From NCBI GenBank assembly GCA_964036665.1, contig OZ038529.1:17492060-17556059 (forward strand): a stretch of 64,000 nt of DNA, written 5' to 3'. Within the stretch, counting starts at the first letter, position 1. Each line of letters begins with the position of its first letter. This document shows, one piece after another, positions 1 to 10,366 of this stretch. The notes under the pieces are model-generated. The model did not search any database. It saw nothing but the letters and a program-made list of their open reading frames with translations, and was not told the origin of the DNA. A program made the translations under genes and the position numbers. The stretch is from Gordius sp. MW1 (taxonomy: Eukaryota; Nematomorpha; Gordioida; Gordea; Gordiidae).

Positions 1-388
1 GGGAGTCTGGTTTTAATTAAAATACTACGTAATTACCCTTAACACATTTCATTTCGTCGAAATTAACAAAGTTAGGTGAACTCTAATGGGAAACATAATT
101 TATAAGACATTGTCAAAATAAGACAGTCAAAATACTATGATTTTATTTAATGATTATTGATATTTTATATATTTGGGTATGTTTAATTTACTTCTTAGAT
201 AAGAAAAATAAACCCCAAAATTAATCGATACTTCTGCAATACCGAGGGTATATTGCTTCGGGTAGCAAATTGCCGATTCATGGCAATCCTATACTCCACC
301 ACTACTCCACTACTATAATAAAATTGAAATATATGGTAAGCAAGGGTTGGCATCAATTCTCTTAATCGCTATCCCGCATTTATTATTT
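1..388. other. AT-rich sequence, no gene seen
   Basis: I see no coding stretch, RNA gene or repeat end here. Stop codons are dense in all frames. The missing 5' exons of SKIC3 could in principle lie here or further upstream, but nothing resembles a TPR exon. Confidence 0.5.
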
Positions 389-1432
389 CGCTAGCTGAGA
401 ATTGGAGTGCTCTATCTGCACAAAACTCCGAACTGAGATAATTGAGTTCAAAGTTTGAAATGCTATAAAATCTAAACTTATTAATCATATGACTTGAAAT
501 TAAGTTTGATAGTGTAAACTATTAGCATCTATATTATTTTAGCCAAAAACGTGGATTTTTTCTTTTATTTTATAAAAAAATTGATTTTTTAAATTTCAGA
601 TAGAGCAAATTAGCTAAATAAAGGGTTATGTACATTAAGGTAAACTATGAAATTTTTTAAATATCTTTGAGTATATAATTAAATTTCTTAGACCAATTTG
701 TAGCAATCATATTATTTACAACAAATACTATTAATGTATTATTTATAAAATAAATGATACATATAAAAGAGTATCAAATGGAAGTACAATCATTTATATC
801 TATTTTTAAACAAATATTTCCGTTAAAATTTTATCTTTCAATTTTGAATAATCTTAAATATTTTCTTTTAAAGATTTAATTTTTTCCTATCTCTTGCAAA
901 ATTTGCTTTGGCTATAACAATCATCTTTTCTATGAGCAATAATGAACAAAGCCTAAAATTAATATTAGTTTCAATCTTTTATACAAATTTTGCCTGTAGT
1001 CTAATTTCAACCATTATTTACAATTTTTTGATTTATCCTCTTGATACTTATAATAATAGTTATGGCTATATTTTTTATATTACTTTTAATTATCTTCATC
1101 CGAAATAGTTTATTTATAAATATTTGACATAAAACAATGTGAAAAGTAATTGTAGAGATATTTTTTTCGAATTAAAATTTAAAAGCAGACGATTTATTCA
1201 CGTGATTAAATGAGCGCTTGCGATTGAGTAATTGCAGTTAGAGCAAACCAATTCTAAAAATATTGATATTCGCGATTTAAGCGAAATAAGAACCTTAATA
1301 GTGAAGCCAAAAAATTTGTTTTCCACATTTTATAAAAAGTTTATGATAAAATATATAAAAATCTATGGAATAGCACTTTTACTTTAAAATTTTCAAAAAT
1401 TGCAGATAGAGTACTCCGATTCTCAGGTAGCG
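389..1432. mobile_element. MITE-like element with about 32-bp terminal inverted repeats
   Basis: The left end (389-420) and right end (1401-1432) are inverted copies of each other with about three mismatches. Both read inward as a CTGAGAAT motif followed by a CTCTATCTGCA motif. The interior is about 980 bp of AT-rich, non-coding sequence. Shorter relatives of the end motif (CAGATAGAGCA, CAGTTAGAGCA) occur inside near 596 and 1236. I see no clear target-site duplication and no transposase, so the superfamily is unknown. Confidence 0.45.
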
Positions 1433-1439
1433 ATTTGTC

Positions 1440-3590
1440 GAATCACTAAAACCAATTAACAGGAACAATCATAAGAGTCAAAAAAAACGGAAAAAATTTT
1501 GATTCACAATTTGGCCAATGGTCATTTTTCCATTGGTCAGTACCAACAGATACTCTATAAGTCAATGATAGCCAAAAAAACGGAAAAAAAAGTTTTGATG
1601 CTCATTTTGGCCAAAGGTCATTTTTTTGCATTGGTCAGCAGCCAGGACACGGTAAAAGTGGATATAAATCTATAAGAGTCAAATGGTCATTTTTTTCCAT
1701 TGGTCAGCAGCCAGGACACGGTAAAAGTGGATATAAATTCATAAGAGTCAAAAAAAAACGAAAAAAAAAATTTACGAATCACATTTGGCCAATGGTCATT
1801 TTTTTCCATTGGTCAGCAGCCAGGACACGGTAAAAGTGGATATAAATTCATAATAGTCAAAAAAAACGGAAAAAAAAATTTCGAATCACATTTTGGCCAA
1901 TGGTCATTTTTTTCCATTGGTCAGCAGCCAGGACACGGTAAAAGTGGATATAAATACACAATAGTCAAAAAAAACGAAAAAAAAATTTCCGAATCACATT
2001 TTGGCCAATGGTCATTTTATTCCATTGGTCAGCAGCCAACGGACGGCCAAAAAGTCATAATAGCAATGGTAGTAACAGGAACAATCATAATAGTCAAAAA
2101 AAACGAAAAAAAAATTGGATTCCTATTTTGGCCAATGGTCATTTTTTTCATTGGGCAGCACCCAACGGACGGCCAAAAAGTCTTATTATCAATGGTAGTA
2201 ACAAGAACAATCATAAGAGTCAAAAATACTCCGGGATTCGAACCCAAAAACTAGTTAAATTAACAAAAATTAAAAGTAAACAACGTGACAAGACATTCTG
2301 TGCTAGACAAGACATTCGGTGTAAGACAAGACAAGACAAGACAAGACACCGAAAGCGTTACAAACAAAATGGAAAGCGAGCCCATAAATTGGATAGCAAT
2401 TAAAACTTTTGTAGGGGCACAGGGCCCATATCAGTAGAGACATAGGCCCTTGTAGTGGAGGGCATAGGGTAATTATCAATGTTAAACTATTCAAAAACGA
2501 AAAAAAATTTCGATTTATTTGGCCAATGGTCATTTTTTTCAATGGTCAGTAGCCTGCGGACGGTCAAAAAGTCATATTATCAATGGTATTAACAAGAACA
2601 AAATATTAATTTAATTAAAACAAGACATTCGGTGCAAGACAAGACACCGAACAGCGTTACAAACAAAATGGAAAGCGAGCCCATAAATTGCATAGCAATT
2701 AAAATTTTTGTAGGGGCGCAGGGACCCATATCAGTAGAGGCATAGGCCCTTGTAGTGGAGGGCACAGGGTAATTATCAATGTTAACCTATTCAAAAACGA
2801 AAAAAAATTAAAAGTCATATTATCAATGGTATTAACAAGATCAAAATATTAATTTAATTAAATATAGACATTGGAGGGTAACGGACGGACAACGGACAGA
2901 CAACTGACAGCGGACGGACAACGGACAACCAAAAACGAGCCCATAAATTACACGGGTAAGTATTAAATGCACGAGATCCTGAAAGTCTATCCAAATGTAA
3001 TTATCAATGTTAACCTATTCAAAAACGAAAAAAAAAATTCGATTTATTTGGCCAATGGTCATTTTTTCAATGGTCAGTAGCCTGCGGACGGTCAAAAAGT
3101 CATATTATCAATGGTATTAACAAGAACAAAATATTAATTTAATTAAATATATACATTGGAGGTTAACGGACGGACAACGGACGGACAACGTACAACCAAA
3201 AACGAGCCTATAAATTGCATAGCAATTAATACATTGGAGGGTAACGGACGGACAACGGACAGACAACTGACAGCGGACGGACAACGGATATCCAAAAACG
3301 AGCCCATAAATTACACGGGTAATAAAATGCACGAGATCTTGAAAGTCTATCCAAATGTAATTATCAATGTTAACCTGTTCAAAAACAAAAAAAAATTTCG
3401 ATTTATTTGGCCAATGGTCATTTTTTTCAATGGTCAGTAGCCTGCGGACTGTCAAAAAGTCATATTATCAGTATTAACAAGAACAAAATATTAATTTAAT
3501 TAAATATATACATTGGAGGGTAACGGACGGACAACGGACATCAACGGACAACGGACAACCCAAAACGAGCCCATAAATTGCATATCAATT
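1440..3590. repeat. Compound tandem repeat array
   Basis: From about 1480 to 2250 a unit of roughly 110-120 bp repeats about seven times. Each unit has an A-rich run, the words TTGGCCAATGGTCATTTTTT and CCATTGGTCAGCAGCC, and often GACACGGTAAAAGTGGATATA. From about 2260 to 3590 longer units of a few hundred bp alternate the same GGCCAATGGTCATTTTT core with a block of ACGGACGGACAACGGACA runs and a block ending in TAATTATCAATGTTAA. Short ACAAG pentamers run at 2320-2345. Open frames across it are by-products of the repeats. This looks like satellite DNA derived from a mobile element. Confidence 0.8.
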
Positions 3591-3599
3591 AAAAATATC

Positions 3600-3745
3600 T
3601 TCTTTTATGCTAAATCTAATTAATTCTGTAACGGGCCTTAAGTATACCTATGCCCGGCCCGAGCTCGTAAGTTATATTACGGTCCATCGGTTGTTTTATT
3701 TTTAAGCAGAAGCCCGGCTCGCGGACTGGGCCGTGCAGGTCTCTA
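3600..3745. mobile_element. hAT-type terminal fragment (right end)
   Basis: The segment is rich in CCCGGCCCGAG and GCCCGGCTCG words and ends in GCCGTGCAGGTCTCTA. That is the same terminal motif as the complete hAT copy at 58474-59633. Only the right end is recognisable; the left part runs into the tandem array. Confidence 0.5.
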
Positions 3746-3851
3746 TTAGGAACATTCTTAGCTCTCACGTTCATTTATTTTACATTATGCTCATATTTTA
3801 TCTTATTATTACTACACTTACAATTGTATAAAGCCCTAGGGTTTATAATTG

Positions 3852-4037
3852 AGTGGGGAGGGGGGGGCCTATGAAGGTGGAGGATATATACTGTGATAAG
3901 TAGTCAAACACTAAGCAGTGAGTCAGAAATAAAAATATTCTTTTGTTAAAAGTTTGCCACTCACAACAACAAATTAGGCGAATTAAAAAGAGGCTAAAAA
4001 ATATCAAGAATCCAGTAAGACCCCCCCTCCCCCCCAA
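3852..4037. mobile_element. Short element with G-run / C-run inverted ends
   Basis: A G-rich end near 3853 (GTGGGGAGGGGGGGGCC) is mirrored by a C-rich end near 4020-4036 (ACCCCCCCTCCCCCCC), with 150 bp of AT-rich sequence between. I see no transposase and no clear target duplication. The mirror could also be chance between two homopolymer-rich tracts. Confidence 0.3.
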
Positions 4038-4129
4038 AGAGTCGATTGGTCTTAGACAGGAAAATGGTCATTAATTATTTTCAGCCAATAAAATTTACTT
4101 TTTGCGGGAAAAATGCTTATTTGAAACTA

Positions 4130-4490
4130 AGTTACCAAAATGACTAAAAGCTACGGGCACAAAAATAAAAATGACATTGGCCTCTGGCCGGGGCCAGACA
4201 AATTAAATTGAACAGCTGTCATTAGTGTATCTGCGGCAAATATAAGGGCAAAATAGTAGTTTGGCCTCGGGGCGGAGTCCGAAAATTAAATGTTTGATGA
4301 GCTTCCAAACGTAAGTTTTACGAAAATAGGCAGGAAATATAAATATAATTAAACAAGGAATTTTGCCTCGGACCAGGGTCAGACAAATAAGAAGTAAGCA
4401 ACGGTCATCATTAATTTGTAGGGAATATTTAGCCAGTTTCGCAATTATCCTTTTTTAAGCAAAATAGACAGGTTGACAAAATAAGTTATG
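4130..4490. repeat. Dispersed repeat, two to three degenerate copies in a row
   Basis: Copies share a GGCC(T)GGGGYCAGA word followed about 20-40 bp later by a version of ACGGTCATCATTAATTTG and AGGGAATATTTA. The best-preserved copy is about 4365-4490. A further copy lies at 8680-8820. Confidence 0.55.
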
Positions 4491-4499
4491 TATAAAGGC

Positions 4500-5600
4500 A
4501 TTCAATTTTAGGCACTTTTTCTTTACCATGTATTTGGTTCCGATGAGTTTCTTCCAATCCATCTTGATGGGGTAAGATGCATGTTTGATCTTCCTAGCAT
4601 CGAAAAATTTGTCCTAACACTTTCCACATAGCACGCCGTCGTCCTTCTCTCTCCCTCGGTACCTCCATTTCCAGCACTTTTCGAATGACATTATTCGTCT
4701 CATCCGCATACCACCTTAGCCGATTATTGTTAATCATGTCCCCCCCCCATAGGTTGAATATCCTATTTTGTCATGACAAAGTCATTCGTCATATGGTGGA
4801 GCTCAATATACCCCTAGCTCCACTGTAATATCCTCATCTCATTGGCTTGTAATCGCTTTTCTTCCCTGGTGTTCAATGCCCATGTTTCACTTCCATAGTA
4901 TAAAACCGGTCTTATGATAGATTTGTAAAATTTACTCTTCAACCATATTGGCATTTTCTCGTCGCACATTACACCGGATATACTTCCCCATTTAAACTAT
5001 CCTTTTTGAATCGGGACATTGTCTTCTGTTGCGCAACCTGCCTCTTGAGTAACATAGAGCCGAGGTATGTAAACCTGTCTACTTTTGGGTACTTTTGATG
5101 GTCATCTAGCGATGCGGGCCTCTAACGTTGATTTCCATGATACCGTTTGATCGTTGATCTTTAAGATGGTCATCTAGCGATGCGATGACTCTAACGTTGA
5201 TTTCCAGGAATATCGTTTTTTTATCGTTGATTTTTAGCGCTTTGACTTCTTTTTGGCTTCTTCCAATACTTTCTCCTTTGTTTGTTCGCATAGTCCTATA
5301 TCATCGGCATATAGCATGCATCATGGCGATGGCTGAATGTTTCTCGTTATCGCATCCATAATTATATTAAATAAAAAGGGACTTACAGCAGAACCTCGAT
5401 GTAGTCCAATTTTGGCCCGAACAGGTTGTCCACAACTGTTGTCCTAACGCACTAATTTGAGGCTTCATATATATTTTTCTTAAGCAGTATATATGCGTCA
5501 GGGATATTTTGTTTTCTCAAACACCACCATATTAAATCGCGAGGACCGTGTGATAGGCTTTCTCCCGATAAGGAAAGCTATATATAATGATTTATGATAA
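4500..5600 (-). pseudogene. Decayed RTE-like LINE reverse transcriptase fragment
   Basis: Read on the minus strand, the segment shows broken reverse-transcriptase coding sequence. A palm region lies near 5280-5400, with a YADD-like stretch near 5315 (coded by ATATGCCGATGAT). A downstream part follows that resembles the RTE-clade 'YLGSM... YKSIIRPVLYYGSETWAL' region near 4870-5070. Frameshifts and stops break it throughout. A roughly 66-bp piece at about 5098-5165 is repeated directly at 5165-5235 (shared word GATGGTCATCTAGCGATGCG). The 3' part near 4540-4670 resembles the intronic fragment at 18080-18280. Confidence 0.65.
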
Positions 5601-6660
5601 GTGTCTTTTCTATGATTTTCGAATTAAAATCATTGATTTAAATGCTTTATTGATAAGGTGTCTTATAAAATTTATAATTATTTAAAATGGAATTATGATT
5701 TACACTTATTGCATCTAAAGAAAAGATTATGATTGCAAATGAACCATGAACCCACAGCACCTGCTGATTGGTTTAGTTAGATGTCATGATTCAGTCATTA
5801 ACAGATTATGTTTCATACCCCCGTCCCCTCCCCTCTGGTGAGAAAGAGGGTAAAAATTAAGCTTCTTCTCCCCTCTGGTAAGAAAGAGGAAAAAATAAGG
5901 GGGGGGGGGGCAATTAATTTATTTATGATATATAATATGATTAAAATTGTAATTTTAACAAATCGCAATTCAATCAACTATCTGCTCGAATCTACTGCTC
6001 GAGCTTCTGCTAAAATTTTTAACAGATTTGACTGCTTTGACTAACCTCTCGAGCATTTTTACATGCTACTGTTAAAACTATTGCACCGAACAGCTAGCAC
6101 TCATTGTGTTAAACTAGCATATTACACAGCTAATGTTCGTGCTCAAGCATAGCACATAGTTAGCATTGCTAAAGTTAGCAATTTAACAACTTTATTGAAA
6201 CCCCTAGAATTGATAATGAAAGAGCTGTCAATTCCGAGATATCATTTTTTTTGACTAGGAAGTAGAGGGCGGATTGGAGGATGATATATTATCGCAATTT
6301 TTTCAAGCGAGGGACAAAACATTAAATGGTTTAATAAATTTCCTCCTTTGAAAAATTTGTTTACTAAACTCCAATCCCCTCATCTGCCCATGTGGAGCGG
6401 ATTTTTAGTATAGCTAATGCTGTATTAACTGCCAAGCGTTCCTGCTTATCAGACGACAATTTTGAAAAACAATTATTATTAAAAATCAATAAGAAATTAT
6501 TTTTATAAATAAATAATCTTTATATTCGCTGTATTAGATTATATTGATTTATAATTGTATTGTCGAAATAAAACTATTATTTTTTATCATGGCTATTTCT
6601 TGCATTAAAAAATATAAGACATTTATTTATATTAAATTTTAAAAAAATTTATCATACAAT
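5600..6660. other. AT-rich sequence, no gene seen
   Basis: Apart from a run of G at about 5899-5910 I see no recognisable feature. The open frame near 5808-6044 has no protein-like composition and looks accidental. Confidence 0.4.
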
Positions 6661-6662
6661 TT

Positions 6663-6776
6663 TGAACGAACGTGAATGCGTTCATGAACGTGAACGCGTT
6701 CCTTTTTTTTAAAACGAACGTGAACGTGAACGCGTTTGATTTTTGTTAATGAACGTTGAACGCGTTCGATTTTTTT
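6663..6776. repeat. Cluster of GAACGTGAACGCGTTC imperfect palindromes
   Basis: Three or four copies of a GAACG(T)GAACGCGTTC-type motif lie within about 110 bp, separated by T runs. Each is close to its own reverse complement around ACGCGT. The GC-rich words stand out from the AT-rich surroundings. They may be a transposon end or a small tandem array. Confidence 0.45.
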
Positions 6777-7039
6777 AAAAATGTTTACAGCACTACAATA
6801 AAGTAATAAATATAAAAAAAGCTTAGATGGTAATAAATTACACTAATAAGAGGAAAGAATAATGTAATAGAGCGAAGAAGAAATCGCAACTATAGTTGTA
6901 TTCAAATATAAATAAATAAATGTATATAGTGTGGCACGCCTACTAGGGTGGAGGACAGGATTAAGTAATCATTATCTAGACGGGTGTGCCTACAAAAACA
7001 GATGTTAATTGAACCATAAAAAAGCTATAATTAAATAAA

Positions 7040-8660
7040 CATCTCGGAACCCCATCTTGTTTCGGTCTAGAAAATCTCGGTCTCGTCTCGACGAGAATTC
7101 TCGATTTGTCTCGGGTGTAAAAAAATTTTACGAATAGAAATTTTTTCTATTTTATTAAATATTTTATAAGTGTTAAAAAAATTCAAATGGCAAACCTTTA
7201 TTATAATTATGTAATACCAATCCTTTGAATAACATAGAATTTGTGTTAAATAATGGTAATGTTGGTTCGGTCTTCCAGCAACCATTGTCGATAATTAAGA
7301 GAGAGGTGAGGAGGTAAATTACAAGTGAGATGAATTACAAATAAGGAGGTACCCCCGCATGCACTCCATTGCACTCATACATAAAGGAAACCCCAGGTTT
7401 CACGACGCTCTTTGGCATTTCACGCGTCCACGCACCTTTATACACCTTCCATTTATTCATCATACTCATCTTATCTATAAATTTATATTCCTATTCCTAA
7501 AATAATATGGTAAGGTCACATCGAACTAACCCCGCTTCTACGCCGGCAGCTACCCCAGCTTTAGCCGGCCTGGGACCGACGGAGTGCGATGATAGTAGCT
7601 CGTCAAGAGACGGCTCCCCAATTCAGGCAGGAAGAGATGAGGATCAGTGGGACGTCGCTGAAGTACTGCGAGTAATTACCGACCAAAATAGGAGGGCTCA
7701 AGCCCAATTTGCTCAATCTCAACAGACTATCGCGCAATTGATCCAACAACTTTACGTCCAAAGAGCCATTCCGCCCCCGGCTATAAACATCGTCCAGCCC
7801 GAACCGGTCAATAAGACTCCGGCGGAAAAGATCAACGAGATTGAGGATTGTACAATTGCCACAATTATAGAAATTATAATAAATTCGAATGCATCTGCCA
7901 AACCAATTTATGTGAAAAGTAATGCACAAGGCAAAACAATGTATTTACATAATGTCTTATTAAGGTTAAAAATTGTGGGAGGTATACTGTTAGTCGAAGC
8001 ATATAAACTTCTAGAAAACTCATGATTTAATCTATTACAATGTCATCGAATACTCAATGGTACTTTTGAATTCGTCAGGCAGGCATAAATGACGCTAGGT
8101 TGCTCAAAAAAATTTCGACCCACCATAGCATAACTTTTATAATTATTCAAACTAATTGACCATCAAATTTAAATTACCGCATCATGCAGGATGAGAACAG
8201 CGAAATTCAAATTGCTTTAATAATATTTACTATTCCATCAGAACTCATTCTAATTATAAAATTTTGTAACACTTAAGGATACAAATATGTAATAAATATA
8301 TTATTAAATTATTCACATACCCTAAAGGCCATTCATACTTAGGTATCTGACTGTAATTGCTAAATTTTTAACTTTTTGTGAAATAGATCCTCTACACTTA
8401 GGTAATATTTTAATACAAAATATATTCCTATCATATTAATTTATAATTAATACCTTAACGGTAAATCATGCAGATTAAGATACACAATACTCTACTAAAA
8501 CCTAATAATTAATAAAAAGCCGGGATCTCGCGGAAAAAATCTCGTATCGTCTCTTCCCAGCATCAAAACTGTCGTCTCGATCTCGGGTCAGTTTTTTTAA
8601 TTCTCGTAGGTTTTTCGAGACGAGACGAAGAATTTTCTCGGTTTGCCCGCATCATTAAAA
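7040..8660. mobile_element. Possible element with CTCG-rich ends enclosing a gag-like relic
   Basis: A left block (about 7040-7120) and a right block (about 8520-8650) are both dense in TCTCG and CGAGACGAG words. They are partly inverted relative to one another (for example TCTCGTCTCGACGAG against TTCGAGACGAGACG). No exact end or target duplication can be fixed, so the boundaries are tentative. Confidence 0.3.
7507..7850 (+). pseudogene. Gag-like retroelement relic
   Basis: An open frame starts with ATG at 7507 and runs about 115 codons through distinctly GC-rich sequence before the composition falls to the AT-rich background near 7850. The frame continues to 8025 but there looks accidental. 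The encoded part is rich in Ala, Pro, Ser and Gln, with a run of Gln-rich heptads around residues 55-80 that could be a coiled coil. This is usual for the N-terminus of Ty3/Gypsy Gag proteins. I see no zinc knuckle and no pol downstream. A low-complexity host exon is an alternative. Confidence 0.35.
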
Positions 8661-8679
8661 ACACCATAAGGGTCAAAAC

Positions 8680-8820
8680 CTGCAGCCACAAATATAAAAA
8701 TGGATTTATGCTTTTGGCCGGGGTCAGATGAAGTATTTAACGGTCATCATTAATTTGCAGGGAATTATTTAACAAATTCCGAAATCATCCGTTATAAAGC
8801 AACGACCTATAAAATTTTTG
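8680..8820. repeat. Copy of the dispersed repeat at 4130-4490
   Basis: It shares GGCCGGGGTCAGA and ACGGTCATCATTAATTTGC with the copies at 4130-4490, in the same orientation. It begins with a CACAAATATAAAAATG word that also has a counterpart there. Confidence 0.55.
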
Positions 8821-9406
8821 ACATTTTATCTTCGTATGCCGTGCGTCATCACTTATCCCTAGAGGCCTGCGTGAGGGGGTGGGGAAACAAGAAGGAGCAA
8901 TAGAGGGGAGGCAAACAGGGTGTCAAAAAAGGGGGGGGGCAATGGTCTCAAGAGGGGGTCAGACATGGAGCGGGTATTAAAGCAAAATTCATTTACTGAC
9001 GATTAAACACCTTAAAACAACAATTTATTTATAGCACTTACAAGTTTGATAGGATAATAACTATACGGGAGGGAATAATTGATTTGAGGAATCAAAAAGG
9101 TATAATGAATACGGTATATATTATAAATATCATCGTGTAATTTTTGTTTTATGTATTTACGAAATTGCCATAATGTTTATAATATCTCTCTTAAACCTCA
9201 TTGCATCACGAGGCATAAATAATAAAATTTCCCAGGCGCTCATGTGTGTGTTAGTGTAAATGTTATAAATGGAGGGGAAAAAAAGGTTGTATAAAAATTA
9301 TATATGTGACACTAATAACGATATAAAAGCGATAGTAATATAGACATAACGGAGAGAACGCCGCTGGCCTCGGCAAAGAAAAACTGGCGGGGGTATCTAT
9401 CGTTAT

Positions 9407-10019
9407 TAGAGCCCTGCAAAATAAAATTTCTTCAGCCGGTGCCAGACTCGAGCCCAAATTTTATTTTGCCCAAGCCCGGCAGTAGCCCGAATAACATTTT
9501 TTTGTGGCCCGACCCTATGTCAGAAAGATCTTATGAAAAATTATATTTTTTAAATATTATTCCATCTAAATATAAAATGCATTAGATTGTTATTATTCAC
9601 AATTTACAATTAAGAAAAGTTTGTATAAAATCCATTTTCACTCGTTACAATTTATTCAGCTAATAATTTAAACTAAAAATCTAACTTTACAAAATATATT
9701 TTTAACAGTTCCAAATAAAAACTTTTAAAATATTTATCTTATTTCCAAAGCCCTAACAGCTACTATGAATCTACTTATATACTAGAATAAGATTTGCAAT
9801 TCATGTCAGTTATATTATAATAGACAGGGAAAAAGCTGAAGTTTGGAAGCTATGTTATGTACGCTGTGTGAAGACAATTATTTAATATCAAGTTGAGTTT
9901 ATTTAAATCATATTTTATAAGAATTAATTTTCTTTTGTATCGAGCCCGGCCCAAAACCCAATGGGGGCCGGGCCGGACTCAGACCGGGTCGGGCTTTGGG
10001 TGACCCGTGCAGGGCTCTA
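9407..10019. mobile_element. Non-autonomous hAT-type element (613 bp)
   Basis: It starts TAGAGCCCTGCA and ends TGCAGGGCTCTA, perfect 12-bp inverted ends closely matching the hAT copy at 58474-59633 (TAGAGACCTGCA). GC-rich subterminal blocks (AAGCCCGGCAG; CGGGCCGGACTC) frame an AT-rich core with no transposase. The flanking 8-mers ATCGTTAT (9399-9406) and GTTGTTAT (10020-10027) match at six of eight positions, as expected for an old 8-bp target duplication. Confidence 0.7.
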
Positions 10020-10038
10020 GTTGTTATACACGCGACAC

Positions 10039-10201
10039 ATGGGTGTAGCCAAGGGGGGCAGGGAGGGGCGACTGCCCCACTCTAAATAATAAATTGTTGA
10101 AATTTATTAAAAGAATGGTTAAATTAATAAAAAAAGAATCCTTTTGCTCCTCCGTAAGTTAATATTTTCTCCCTATAATTCCAATGCTGCCTACGCCCAT
10201 G
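10039..10201. mobile_element. Short MITE with CATGGGYGTAG ends
   Basis: The left end reads CATGGGTGTAGCC. The right end is CTACGCCCATG, giving 11-bp inverted ends with one mismatch. The element is 163 bp with a GC-rich left part and an AT-rich core, and has no coding capacity. Confidence 0.5.
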
Positions 10202-10366
10202 ATATCACATAATATGTAGCTGGTCGTATTTTTTTAAACGATTTGGGAATTAAAGTTTATCCCAATCGCACTTTATAGATCACCCAACATGTTGCTTCAA
10301 GAAATTCAAAATTCATTTGTTGAACTTTTTGTAATACTATGATTAAAACAAGTTATATGTTTATAG

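Noticed and set aside
2226..2250. B-box-like GGGTTCGAATCCCGG on the minus strand, suggesting a tRNA gene
   Set aside because: No A box, D arm or acceptor stem is present at suitable spacing, and the motif lies in the tandem array.
2008..3455. Several open frames of 60-131 codons in the repeat array
   Set aside because: They translate the repeat units and change with each copy; there is no evidence of selection.
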